In this document: one piece after another, positions 15,561-23,604 of the stretch
Layout of the letters: the number at the start of each line of letters is the position of its first letter
Numbering within the stretch: the first letter of the stretch is position 1
NCBI GenBank assembly: GCA_015061725.1
Contig: SUVX01000038.1
Coordinates: forward strand, 1 to 35,572
Direction of reading: 5' to 3'
Origin: Lentisphaerota bacterium
GTDB taxonomy: Bacteria; Verrucomicrobiota; Lentisphaeria; Victivallales; Victivallaceae
DNA: 35,572 bases
Position numbers and translations under genes: made by a program
Notes under the pieces: generated by a model
Told to the model about the DNA's origin: nothing
The model's database searches: none
Seen by the model: the letters and a program-made list of their open reading frames with translations, nothing else

Positions 15561-16585
15561 TGTTAAAAAAATCTTTAAAAAAATCAATCTTCACTCTGAT
15601 TGAACTCCTGAAGAACGCAACTTGTCAGACAGGTGTTTTGTATAACCGCAGCAGTATGCTGTCTTTGCGGGGCGGCGCGTTTGTACGGATAAGTACGGAT
15701 AAGTACGGAAGAGTACGGAGTTCTGCGCCGCAGAATACGGCTGGTTTCGCCCAACAACAAAATACCCCGCTTTTTTTGAAAGAAAAGGGGAGCGCGAGGG
15801 GAAAAGAAAATTTTTTTTCTCGTGAAAAAAAGTTGTCTTTTCCCCTCGCATCCAGCCCCTTTACTCTCATAGAACTTTTGGTTGTGATTGCTATTATCGC
15901 AATATTGGCAGCAATGCTCATGCCCGCTTTGCAGCAGGCAAGAGAAAGGGGCAAGACGACGGCGTGTCTGAATAATCTGCGCCAGATGGGAACCTATCAT
16001 CAACTGTACAACAACGACACCAAAGGTTATGTGGTTTTAAGTTTCGATGACGGACAAAGTCCGCTGCGCGTCTACAATGAGGTGGGGTACACTAATCCCA
16101 GCCAGTACAATATTGCTTTTTGTCCGACGGCAACGAGGAAACTTACAGGTGCCGATCCGCTGTATTTCGGCTACGGCGGCAAACAAAACGTATTGAATTA
16201 TAACTATTTGCGGACGATTAATCTCAATGCTGCCGGCAGAAAGACTTTTCTTCTGAATGCCATGCGTGTCAAACAGCCGCACAGTTACTTTCTGAATATC
16301 GATACCCGCAGGGCAAGTAATTCCGGGGAACAAATCACCTATTTTCATTATGCGGCTATGGGGGATGCCACAAGTTACAGTAAACCGGCATTGATTCACG
16401 CCAACCGTCTGAATCTGAACTTTCTGGACGGTCATGCGGTCAATACGGATGCCGAGGGATATGTTGCGGCGGCTCTGACTGAAAACAAACCCGGCGGTAC
16501 AGACGGCAGTTATTATAATATCCACTGGTTTGATGCCAATCATATAGCCCATGTTGCCTTCAGAAAATTCACGGGAGCGTACTGA
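15560..16585 (+). CDS. Prepilin-like (type II secretion-like) protein interrupted in frame by a repeat cassette
   Basis: 341 residues as one open frame. The N-terminus [17 protein letters not shown] (motif at residues 11-17) is what a Lentisphaerae pseudopilin start should look like, but the hydrophobic helix does not follow. Instead ~83 residues of low-complexity sequence intervene, and the motif reappears at residues 101-107 followed by the intact helix [20 protein letters not shown]. The rest is a typical H-x9-DG-like protein, with [10 protein letters not shown] near the end. The ordinary role would be a secreted, membrane-anchored pilin-like subunit; numerous copies occur beside carbohydrate genes in this phylum. 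With 100 residues ahead of the helix, processing by prepilin peptidase is doubtful unless translation starts internally. Overlaps both neighbours by one base or so. Confidence 0.8.
   Translation: MLKKSLKKSIFTLIELLKNATCQTGVLYNRSSMLSLRGGAFVRISTDKYGRVRSSAPQNTAGFAQQQNTPLFLKEKGSARGKENFFSREKKLSFPLASSPFTLIELLVVIAIIAILAAMLMPALQQARERGKTTACLNNLRQMGTYHQLYNNDTKGYVVLSFDDGQSPLRVYNEVGYTNPSQYNIAFCPTATRKLTGADPLYFGYGGKQNVLNYNYLRTINLNAAGRKTFLLNAMRVKQPHSYFLNIDTRRASNSGEQITYFHYAAMGDATSYSKPALIHANRLNLNFLDGHAVNTDAEGYVAAALTENKPGGTDGSYYNIHWFDANHIAHVAFRKFTGAY
15683..15720. repeat. 10-bp tandem repeat inside the cassette
   Basis: Unit GTACGGATAA twice, then GTACGGAAGA and a partial GTACGGAG. Three full units add 30 bases, which preserves the reading frame although the unit itself is not a multiple of three. 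Confidence 0.8.
15762..15849. repeat. Dispersed palindromic element, copy inside the pseudopilin gene
   Basis: Arms 15794-15819 and 15824-15849 pair over 26 bases around TCGT with only one or two imperfect positions. It begins ATACCCCGCTTTTTTTGA, nearly the same as the intergenic copy at 4453, and shares the T-run/loop/A-run centre. In the gene's frame it encodes [16 protein letters not shown]. Confidence 0.78.
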
Positions 16586-17772
16586 TGAAAAAACTTTTCT
16601 CTCTTGCCCTGCTGCTGCCGCTTGCGGTTTTTGCAGCGGTGGATAAACTGCAGCTCTTTCTGCCGGAGGCGATCTACGCTGTTCCGGGAATCGAAATGAA
16701 TGTTTACTTTGACAACATTGTGAGGACGACAAATTCCGGCAGATATGTTTTTGATGTGGATTGCGCCAAAGGACAGAACTTTACAAAATTCTGGCGTTTT
16801 ACGCCAAAAGAGACAGACATCGGCAGTTATTCCTGGAAAATCACCGTCTTTGATGACGACGGCGTTGTGACCGCAAGTGAAACAAAAGTGATCGTTGTTC
16901 CTCAAAATGCGGGAGCGGGGAAAAAAATTTCTCTTCTGATGATCGGGGACAGTCTGACCAATGGGATATCTTATCCGCCGCATATCCATAAATTATGTCA
17001 GATGCCGGGTAATCCGCAGTTGAAAATGGTCGGTTCCTATCATCTTGCGGGAAGTCCGGTAAAACCCGGCGGTCCGGCAAATGAAGGATATGCCGGATGG
17101 AAGTGGGGAACTTTTCTGACACAGTGGAAAAATCTTCCCCGAAAGATCGGTCCCGACGGGAAAAAACGCTCTGACGCCGATTACCGTATGCTTCTGCATT
17201 ACGCCCGCAGTCCCTTTCTGGTGGAAAAAGAGGGGAAAATTCAACTGGATTTCAAGGCTTATCTTGATAAGTACAACAACGGCAAAGTGCCTGATTTCAT
17301 TACCATCATGCTGGGAACCAATGATGTGACACTCTCAAGCGATAAAAGTTTTGCCGAGGATTGCGCAACAGCATTCCGCAACATGGATATCCTGCTTGCT
17401 GAAATCCGTAAAACGGCAAAGGATTCTGTCATCGGTATCGGATTTCCGCCGCCGCCATCTGCCAGTCAGGACGGTTTCGGTTTAATGGGCGGATGCGGCG
17501 TGACACGCTGGCAGACAAAGAAAAATATTCACAGATATATGTTGGCTCTGGCTGAAAAAATCAAAAAGAACAATCCGTATAATGTTTCTCTGATTCCCGG
17601 TTTCATCAACCTTGATTGCGAAAACAACTATCCTGTCAAATCGGTCAACGTCAATGCACGGAGTCAGAAAAAAGTCTTGCGCCATATACAGAATGTACAC
17701 CCGTCCAAGGAGGGTTATCACCAGATCGGAGATACCTTTTACTGCTGGCTGAAATATCAATTATCTAAATAA
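16585..17772 (+). CDS. Secreted SGNH/GDSL hydrolase (probable carbohydrate esterase)
   Basis: 395 residues starting at a TGATG overlap with the pseudopilin gene. A signal peptide ([18 protein letters not shown]) is followed by a ~85-residue beta-rich N-terminal domain. The SGNH domain shows block I GDSLTN (Ser123), a block II glycine in GYAGW, block III GTNDV (Asn246) and block V VHPSKEGYH with catalytic His372 and the Pro-Ser pair rather than Asp at the -3 position (Asp is usual; here the preceding residues are QNVH). Such enzymes usually remove acetyl groups from polysaccharides. The operon context with DUF4091 and GH20 genes supports a glycan substrate, not identified. Confidence 0.85.
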   Translation: MKKLFSLALLLPLAVFAAVDKLQLFLPEAIYAVPGIEMNVYFDNIVRTTNSGRYVFDVDCAKGQNFTKFWRFTPKETDIGSYSWKITVFDDDGVVTASETKVIVVPQNAGAGKKISLLMIGDSLTNGISYPPHIHKLCQMPGNPQLKMVGSYHLAGSPVKPGGPANEGYAGWKWGTFLTQWKNLPRKIGPDGKKRSDADYRMLLHYARSPFLVEKEGKIQLDFKAYLDKYNNGKVPDFITIMLGTNDVTLSSDKSFAEDCATAFRNMDILLAEIRKTAKDSVIGIGFPPPPSASQDGFGLMGGCGVTRWQTKKNIHRYMLALAEKIKKNNPYNVSLIPGFINLDCENNYPVKSVNVNARSQKKVLRHIQNVHPSKEGYHQIGDTFYCWLKYQLSK

Positions 17773-17786
17773 AAAGGAATTTTTTT

Positions 17787-20564
17787 ATGTCAAAATTTTG
17801 TAAAATCTTTGCCGGAATATTGCTTTTTCCGGTATTGCTGAATGCCGGAGAATTGATCCGTCTGGGAGATATGGATAAAGCTCAGGCAAAAGATCTTCAT
17901 GCCGAGTGTGCTACCAACGGCGGAAAACTCTCTTTTTTCACAGAAGAATACACCTGGAACCGCTGCGGAAAGTTGGAAATTGATAAAATCCACCGGCAGC
18001 AGAAGTATGAACTGGTCAATGCTGCTCTCATCATCGGCAGGAATGGTAAAAATGCCGGTGTCATCTGCAAACCCGATACCACTTATACCTTTTCAGTCAT
18101 GGTCAAGGGCAATGCCGCGCATGTCGAAGTCAAGGGTATCGGCTGGGATAAAGCCACCGGTTTTTACGGCTTCAAAAAGTTGGGACAGGTAATCACTTAC
18201 AAACTTAACCGTGAGTGGAATCTTGTCAAAGGCGAATTCACGACCGGAAAAAATACGAAAAGAATTGCCCTTTGTCTGCAGATGTGGTCATCCGGCAAAT
18301 TAAATCCGCTTAAATTTAAAGTCGGAGATTATGTTCTTTTTGACAGTCCCTCCCTCAAAGAAAAGAAGAAAGTTGTTTTTTCCGGAGCAAAAGTTGAAGC
18401 TGAACCGCTTAAAATCGTTAAAATTGCTTCTGCTGCCGGAGAAAAAATCGACGATTTCACTCAGTACCGCACCGGTTCCCGCGTACAGGCGGCGACGACC
18501 GCTGTTGTCAATGCAGATAAAAAAGGACTCAAACTTGTCATCCGCTGTCAGGAACCGGCAAAAATTACGCTCCCGGGAAAAAATCTCTGGAGCGGCGACG
18601 TCGTGGAAATCTTTTTCGGTCCCAGGAAAAACGACCGCAATCTTTCACAGTTTGTCATCTCTCCCGACAACCGCGTTTTTACCGGACGCGGCACACAGGG
18701 GCAGGTCAACACCCCCTGGCAGCACAGCGTGAAAAAAGGCAAAAATTTCTGGGAAGTCACTGCTTATATCCCCTTTGAAACTCTCGGTTGGGAAAATCCT
18801 GCCGACGGCGACAGTATCGCCTTCAACATCTGCCGTCAGCGGATTGCCGCCAAAGAAATGCAGTCCTGGGCTCCCGTTAAAATGTCTTTCGGCGATGTGC
18901 AGAACTTCGGACGTCTGCGGTTGGGTAAATATCCTGCCGGTATGACCCGTGCCGCTTTTGAAAAAGCCGATGCGCAAAAGAAAGCTGATGAACGCAAAGC
19001 TCTGCTGGAACGTTTTTCAAAATATACATTCCTTGCCGCCCCCGTCAATCTCACCGATGACAACAAACTGCCCTATATGCCCGAAGCATTGTTCAAACCG
19101 GTTGAAAAGATCACTGTGAATGCGGCAGTCAATGAGATCCGTCCTCTGGTCATTGCCGTTGCCAATATGACAAACAAAACCCAGACCTACCGGATAACGC
19201 TGGAACAACCAATTAAAGGTCAATGGCAGGCGGTTCTGCCCAAAACATTCCCCGGCAGTTCGATCAGGGAGTGTGTTGCGGTCAAGGATAACCGGGATGC
19301 CTCAGGTGCGTTGTATGACATTCTTCCCCGTATCAACGAGGCTTCAACAGTGACGATTCCCGCCAAAACTGCCCGTCCGGTCTTTATTGATATTGATACC
19401 GCTGATATGACTCCGGGCGTCAAAAAAGGTAATCTGCGGATTATTCCCCTGACGGGAAAAGGCGGTCTTTATGACGGTTACTGGCGCGCAAAATACCGTG
19501 GTGAAATGCGGGTGATTCCCTTTGAATTGAATGTCCGCAATATCATCCTGTCAAAAGAACCTGCCCGTCCCGGCGCATTCAGTTCCTATGTCAGCTGCAA
19601 AAACAGTTACGATCTGGCGCGCGCTGCCGGACAGCGGATTTTCAAGTTTGATATCTGGTCCTTCAACTGGAAACTTAAAAACGGTGATTTTACCGGTCCC
19701 TGCCGGGCTGAAAGCCTGCTTGATCACGCAAAATCTCTTGGCATGACCCGCCTTATGATCGCCTATTCCGCATGGGATACCTATCATTCGATTTACGGCA
19801 AAAAAAGCACACCCTATTATGAAAAATGGCTGAAAAAGATGGCAGAACTGGTCAAAGCCAAAGGATTTGATCTTAAAAACTGCGAAATCGAAGTTTTTGA
19901 TGAACCCAATCCCGAACGGATGACCGAAGTCATTGACGCCGTTAAAAAGACCCGCAAAACTTTGCCGGAGATTCAGGTACTTCTGGTACTCGGTGCGCAT
20001 CCGTTTGAAGTAAAATATCTTAATCAGCTCTTTCCTTATGTCGATATTCTGGACTTCTGGCGTCACGGCTATTTCCGCAAACCGGAATATCTGGCATTCA
20101 TTGCAAAAATGAAAAAAGCGGGTAAAAAACTGCGTCATTACACCTGTGCGACTGATCCCCGCGCTTCACTCCACGGCAATTACCGTATGATGGCGTGGTT
20201 CGGTGAATATCATCAGGCGGATTCCGATTCCTGTTACCGCCTTGAAGATGAACGCCGCGGCTGCGCCTGGCTTGCGCCGACAAGCGGAGAACTGCTCATT
20301 CAGACCGATACTTCCAGCATACCGACGATGCGTTATATGGCACTCCGGCAGGGCGTTATGGATGTGAAATATCTTGCAAAACTCAAGGAAGTCGGCAAGA
20401 ACTCTCCTGAAGCTCAGGCATTTTTGAAAAATGCAGCCAAACGGGTCGTCGATGATTTTAATTATGATGCCTCCATGCCGGATAAGGTCAGGGAAGAGGC
20501 GGCTCATCTGATTTTGAAATTGCAGAAAGAAGGTAAAAATGAACGTCCGTTCACTTCACTTTGA
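17787..20564 (+). CDS. Secreted glycoside hydrolase-like protein with CBM9-type and DUF4091 domains
   Basis: 925 residues. The signal peptide is about residues 1-20 (ending LLNA). The next ~190 residues look like a carbohydrate-binding beta-sandwich. Residues ~235-378 match a CBM9-like module (SGDVVEIFFGPRKNDRN, VTAYIPFETLGWENPADGD, IAFNICRQRI). A further beta-domain leads into an (alpha/beta)8-type region from ~560 to 890, with EIEVFDEPNPE (Asp705, Glu706) as likely acidic active-site residues, and the end SSIPTMRYMALRQGVMDVKYL is typical of DUF4091. Enzyme activity is inferred from fold; the substrate is unknown. The ATG is 14 bases after the SGNH stop with AAAGGAA upstream. It overlaps the next gene by 26 bases. 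Confidence 0.82.
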   Translation: MSKFCKIFAGILLFPVLLNAGELIRLGDMDKAQAKDLHAECATNGGKLSFFTEEYTWNRCGKLEIDKIHRQQKYELVNAALIIGRNGKNAGVICKPDTTYTFSVMVKGNAAHVEVKGIGWDKATGFYGFKKLGQVITYKLNREWNLVKGEFTTGKNTKRIALCLQMWSSGKLNPLKFKVGDYVLFDSPSLKEKKKVVFSGAKVEAEPLKIVKIASAAGEKIDDFTQYRTGSRVQAATTAVVNADKKGLKLVIRCQEPAKITLPGKNLWSGDVVEIFFGPRKNDRNLSQFVISPDNRVFTGRGTQGQVNTPWQHSVKKGKNFWEVTAYIPFETLGWENPADGDSIAFNICRQRIAAKEMQSWAPVKMSFGDVQNFGRLRLGKYPAGMTRAAFEKADAQKKADERKALLERFSKYTFLAAPVNLTDDNKLPYMPEALFKPVEKITVNAAVNEIRPLVIAVANMTNKTQTYRITLEQPIKGQWQAVLPKTFPGSSIRECVAVKDNRDASGALYDILPRINEASTVTIPAKTARPVFIDIDTADMTPGVKKGNLRIIPLTGKGGLYDGYWRAKYRGEMRVIPFELNVRNIILSKEPARPGAFSSYVSCKNSYDLARAAGQRIFKFDIWSFNWKLKNGDFTGPCRAESLLDHAKSLGMTRLMIAYSAWDTYHSIYGKKSTPYYEKWLKKMAELVKAKGFDLKNCEIEVFDEPNPERMTEVIDAVKKTRKTLPEIQVLLVLGAHPFEVKYLNQLFPYVDILDFWRHGYFRKPEYLAFIAKMKKAGKKLRHYTCATDPRASLHGNYRMMAWFGEYHQADSDSCYRLEDERRGCAWLAPTSGELLIQTDTSSIPTMRYMALRQGVMDVKYLAKLKEVGKNSPEAQAFLKNAAKRVVDDFNYDASMPDKVREEAAHLILKLQKEGKNERPFTSL

Positions 20565-21882
20565 TATGAAAGGCATGATACCCAATGCCGCTTATATGCA
20601 GAAACTGCGGCAGGATATCATTCATTTCGGCTACACCCATCTGCTGGTGGAATTTGAGGATAAATTTCCCTATCGTGATATGGATTTCATGGTTCATCCG
20701 GACGCTTACACCAAAGAGGAACTCTCTGCTCTTGATTCAGAGGAACTCCGGGTCATTCCGCTGCTGCAATGTGTGGGACATCTGGATTACCTGCTCAAAC
20801 ATCCGGATAAAAAACATCTGCGCAACAAGGGCAATATTTACCGCTGGGATATGACAAATCCCGAAGTGTTTGAATTGTGGTGCCGTCAGGTGGATGAAAT
20901 TCTGGAAGTCTATCCTGACTGCGAATATTTCCACATCGGCGCGGACGAGGCGGAACTTGAAGATGAACAGGATTTTGACGTCTATATCAGACATGTGGAA
21001 AAATGTGCCGACTACCTGATTGCCAGAGGCAAAAAAGTGTTGATGTGGCACGATACTTTTATTAAGCACGATCTTGAAAAAGTCCGGTCTCTGCTTGAAA
21101 AGGTGATCGTCCACGTCTGGTTCTACTACGTCGTCCGTAATGAACAGATCGAGAAACTGCTCGATGCCGGTGCGGTCCTGTGGAGCGCCAGCAGAATTCA
21201 GGACGATAATGTCTACCGCGGCATGACTTCACAGCCCAAAATGCGCCGGAATGTGGATGACTGGACTTGCGCCCATGCGCGATATCCTTTTGAGGGACAC
21301 ACGGCGACCATCTGGACAAGGAGTCAGTCAACGTATCCGCCCAGCGGAAATTTGCCCCAGTCGATGTATATGATTGCCTATCAGGGCGAAAGTCTGGTGA
21401 CAGGAAAGATTCCCGACCGGGAGATGTTTCACAGCAAAATGGCGTCCTGGTTCGGAGATCCGGAGTTGAATATAAGTGCAATCGTTGACAATTTCTGTTA
21501 TGAACCGGCTCTGGCGGCAAAAGAACTGCATAAAGTTCCTGAACACAATGATATCATTGAAATCTGGACTCTTCTCAATGATATGGATTGCCTCTTTGCC
21601 TACATGGATTCCTGTTTCGGTGCAGATTTTGCCATGCTGCCTTTGTATCGGGCCGGCAATGCGCCTCCGCGCACGACACGCAACTTTCTTGATGGCTGCC
21701 GGATATTCCGCGAAAAAACGGAGTCTGTCTGTCAGCGCATTGACGCCGTCGGAGGAAAGTATTTCACTCCTGTTCTGCTTGAGGAATTCAAATCCAGCCG
21801 TTTTGCGGCGGTTCTTGAAATCAATGATTTTCTTGAAAAAGAACTCCTGAGCGCAGAGGCTCTGTTCCGGAAACGGGAGTAA
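20539..21882 (+). CDS. GH20-like beta-N-acetylhexosaminidase, cytoplasmic
   Basis: 447 residues without a signal peptide. The start FHFDMKGMIP-like segment (LHFDMKGMIPNAAYMQKL), the barrel strand YTHLLVEFEDKFPY, and the catalytic HIGADEAE with Asp136-Glu137 identify the GH20 barrel family. In GH20 this Asp-Glu pair orients the substrate acetamido group and acts as acid. MWHDTF at ~170 and LWSAS later are additional barrel strands. Absence of a signal peptide suggests that it processes imported oligosaccharides. An AGAAGG site precedes the ATG inside the end of the DUF4091 gene; the 26-base overlap indicates coupling. Last gene of the operon. Confidence 0.82.
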   Translation: MNVRSLHFDMKGMIPNAAYMQKLRQDIIHFGYTHLLVEFEDKFPYRDMDFMVHPDAYTKEELSALDSEELRVIPLLQCVGHLDYLLKHPDKKHLRNKGNIYRWDMTNPEVFELWCRQVDEILEVYPDCEYFHIGADEAELEDEQDFDVYIRHVEKCADYLIARGKKVLMWHDTFIKHDLEKVRSLLEKVIVHVWFYYVVRNEQIEKLLDAGAVLWSASRIQDDNVYRGMTSQPKMRRNVDDWTCAHARYPFEGHTATIWTRSQSTYPPSGNLPQSMYMIAYQGESLVTGKIPDREMFHSKMASWFGDPELNISAIVDNFCYEPALAAKELHKVPEHNDIIEIWTLLNDMDCLFAYMDSCFGADFAMLPLYRAGNAPPRTTRNFLDGCRIFREKTESVCQRIDAVGGKYFTPVLLEEFKSSRFAAVLEINDFLEKELLSAEALFRKRE

Positions 21883-21942
21883 GAATATCCGGTACAGTTG
21901 TGTTCTTTTTTGAGCGCAGAGAAGAGTTTAATACGGCAAAAG

Positions 21943-21972
21943 TTCCGTCATCCGCTTGACTTTTTGACGGAA
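21943..21972. promoter_or_regulatory. Inverted repeat overlapping the prs promoter
   Basis: TTCCGTCA (21943-21950) and TGACGGAA (21965-21972) are perfect 8-base arms, with the -35 hexamer TTGACT located in the spacer. There is no T-tract after it, so an operator is more likely than a terminator of the GH20 operon. Confidence 0.45.
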
Positions 21973-21986
21973 GAGTGTTATATTAT
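21957..21986 (+). promoter_or_regulatory. Promoter for the prs leader
   Basis: TTGACT at 21957-21962 is followed by TATATT at 21979-21984 (16-base spacer) or TATTAT at 21981-21986 (18-base spacer). Transcription would start near 21991, leaving a leader of about 275 bases before prs. Confidence 0.55.
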
Positions 21987-21990
21987 AGAC

Positions 21991-22145
21991 AGTTAAATTA
22001 TAAACAGGACTGTTTAACGGTCCCGGAACCTCAATCCTGATAAGCGGGATTGAACGTGGTAAATCTGAAAGATTTACTGCTGCACCAGGGGGTTGCCGAA
22101 ACGAAAAAGAGATGAAAAAGAGCGGTTTGAAAACGGTTCTTTTTT
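21991..22145 (+). ncRNA. Candidate structured leader RNA (three-way junction) upstream of prs
   Basis: No gene is visible in 21883-22265. Predicted pairings by eye: P1 CGGAACC (22024-22030) with GGTTGCCG (22091-22098, one bulged G); P2 TCAATCC (22031-22037) with GGATTGA (22047-22053); P3 GTG plus GTAAATC (22056-22065) with GATTTAC plus CAC (22071-22077, 22083-22085). These close a three-way junction, and a terminator-like hairpin follows. I cannot match it to a known riboswitch. It may be a riboswitch/attenuator for prs or a separate small RNA. The remaining 22146-22265 holds T-rich sequence and a small GCAAA/TTTGC hairpin. Confidence 0.42.
22117..22145 (+). terminator. Terminator-like hairpin in the prs leader
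   Basis: AAAGAGCGGTT (22117-22127) pairs with AACGGTTCTTT (22132-22142) at ten of eleven positions around a 4-base loop, running into six T (22140-22145). It lies 120 bases before prs, so it would act as an attenuator or end a small RNA. Confidence 0.5.
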
Positions 22146-22265
22146 GAGAAGTAAACTCTTTTTTCCTTCTTCCTCCTCCGCCGGTGTCCTTCCGGAATCT
22201 GAAAAGCAAAAAATATTTGCAGACGGTCTTTTTTAAAGAATAGGAAATTTTACGGGGGTATTGAA

Positions 22266-23222
22266 ATGGAAGAAGCAAAACATATCCGGGTATATTCCGG
22301 AACTGCACATCCTCAGTTGGCGCAGCAGATCGCTGAGTATCTGGGTACTGAGCTCGGACATGTTCACATCACTCACTTCCCTGACGGGGAAATCTTCGCT
22401 CAGTTTGAAGAGAATGTTCGCCGCGCTGACGTCTTTTTGATCCAGCCGACCTGCAATCCCCCCAATGACAACATCATGGAACTGCTCATCATGATCGATG
22501 CCGCCCGCCGCGCCAGCGCCGCCCGCATCACCGCAGTTCTTCCTTACTTCGGTTATGCCCGTCAGGACCGCAAAGACCGTCCCCGTGTGCCGATTACCGC
22601 CAAACTGGTCGCCAATCTTCTGACCGTTGCCGGTGCCGACCGCGTGCTGACCGTCGATCTCCACGCCCAGCAGATTCAGGGATTCTTTGATATTCCCGTG
22701 GATCACCTCTACGCCCGTCCGGTCATGGTTCCTTACCTCAAGACTCTGATCGGCGACAACGGCGTTGTGGTTGCGCCCGACTCCGGCAGTGCCAAAATGG
22801 CAATGGTTTACGGCGATATGCTTGAAGCGGGTCTTGCCGTTGTGACCAAGCGCAGAATCAATGCTACGACCGTTGCCTCCAGCCATCTGGTCGGCGATGT
22901 CAAAGACCGTATCTGTGTTATCACTGATGACTTGACCAGTACCGCCGGTACTCTCTGCGCCGCCGCCAAGATTCTTAAAGAACACGGTGCAACCAAAGTT
23001 TACGCCGCCGTTTCCCACTGCCTGCTGAACGAAGTCGGCAAAGCCAAACTGCTGGCAACGCCCGAAATCGAACAGCTGGTCACCACCGACGCCGTTCCGA
23101 TTACCGATACGCTTGACGGCAAGATCAAAGTCATCGGTATTGCGCCGCTTCTGGGTGAAGCCATCAGACGTATCCACGACGGAAAATCCATTTCCTCGTT
23201 GTTCTATATTGATAAACATTAA
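22266..23222 (+). CDS. prs: Ribose-phosphate pyrophosphokinase (PRPP synthase)
   Basis: 318 residues, the normal length for class I PRPP synthases. It transfers pyrophosphate from ATP to ribose 5-phosphate, giving PRPP for nucleotide, histidine and tryptophan synthesis. Visible are HFPDGEIFAQFEENVRRADV, the ATP-site segment PYFGYARQDRKDRPRVPITAK, VDLHAQQIQGFFDIPVDHLYA, the flexible-loop KRRINATTV, and the ribose-phosphate loop TDDLTSTAGT (family usually DDMIDTAGT, here slightly divergent). The ATG at 22266 follows GGGGG by eight bases. It heads a conserved run of translation and replication genes and has an unusually long leader. Confidence 0.97.
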   Translation: MEEAKHIRVYSGTAHPQLAQQIAEYLGTELGHVHITHFPDGEIFAQFEENVRRADVFLIQPTCNPPNDNIMELLIMIDAARRASAARITAVLPYFGYARQDRKDRPRVPITAKLVANLLTVAGADRVLTVDLHAQQIQGFFDIPVDHLYARPVMVPYLKTLIGDNGVVVAPDSGSAKMAMVYGDMLEAGLAVVTKRRINATTVASSHLVGDVKDRICVITDDLTSTAGTLCAAAKILKEHGATKVYAAVSHCLLNEVGKAKLLATPEIEQLVTTDAVPITDTLDGKIKVIGIAPLLGEAIRRIHDGKSISSLFYIDKH

Positions 23223-23268
23223 TTAAACCCTTGATAAACAGGATAAACCAACAAAAGAAAGGAAGTCC

Positions 23269-23556
23269 ATGAGCAAGGAAACTCCTAAAGTCGCGGCCCA
23301 GACCAGGACCGTGTTCGGAGACAACGCTTCCCGTCGTCTCCGCAAGGCCGGCATTATTCCGGCGATCGTTTACAGCAAGGGCATTGAGCCCAGAGCAATT
23401 CAGATCAGTGCTGACGAATGGAAAGTTGTTTCCGCACAGAAACCCGAAGTCGTCACTCTGGTTGAGGACGGTAAAGAAACTCAGGCTCTCGTCCGCGAAG
23501 TCCAGTTCAACCACCTCAAAAACTACGTTGTCCACATCGATTTCCAGCAGATCTGA
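23269..23556 (+). CDS. rplY: 50S ribosomal protein L25, short form
   Basis: 95 residues. It binds 5S rRNA in the large subunit. The pattern RTVFGDNASRRLRKAGIIPAIVY, GKETQALVREVQFNHLKNYVVHIDFQQI fits the L25 N-terminal domain. The C-terminal CTC extension found in many bacteria is absent, making this the E. coli-like short form. AAAGGAAG precedes the ATG. The order prs-rplY-pth is common in bacteria and supports the assignment. Confidence 0.93.
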   Translation: MSKETPKVAAQTRTVFGDNASRRLRKAGIIPAIVYSKGIEPRAIQISADEWKVVSAQKPEVVTLVEDGKETQALVREVQFNHLKNYVVHIDFQQI

Positions 23557-23604
23557 AGCAGGACAGAAAAGGTCAGTTTGAACTGACAGGAAGTGATTCC
23601 GTTC

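Larger units (their letters stand above)
15611..15880 (+). mobile_element. 270-bp in-frame repeat cassette duplicating the FTLIELL codons
   Basis: The segment between the end of the first FTLIELL (15590-15610) and the end of the second (15860-15880) is exactly 90 codons, so the frame is kept. It contains one GTCAGACAG unit (15624-15632), a 10-base tandem array, a small palindrome at 15721-15735 and a 26-base-arm hairpin. The two FTLIELL codings differ at about five of 21 bases, so this is not a fresh target duplication. No transposase is encoded. I call it a cassette by structure only. Confidence 0.6.

Noticed and set aside
15560..15880. Insertion sequence in the pseudopilin gene
   Set aside because: No transposase frame, and the duplicated FTLIELL coding differs at about five bases, unlike a recent target duplication.
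21883..21915. Terminator of the GH20 operon
   Set aside because: Only a five-base stem (CCGGA/TCCGG) with a long loop and a distant T-run; too weak to call.
22018..22098. tRNA gene
   Set aside because: Helices are present but there is no anticodon arm or T-loop GTTCGA pattern on either strand.
22018..22103. c-di-GMP-I riboswitch
   Set aside because: The end GGGGGTTGCCGA recalls the class, but the GGCAAA...GGGACGCAAAGCC core is missing and the helix order differs.
22233..23219. 328-residue minus-strand gene opposite prs
   Set aside because: Mirror frame of a certain gene; Asn/Gly/His-rich composition typical of an antisense shadow.
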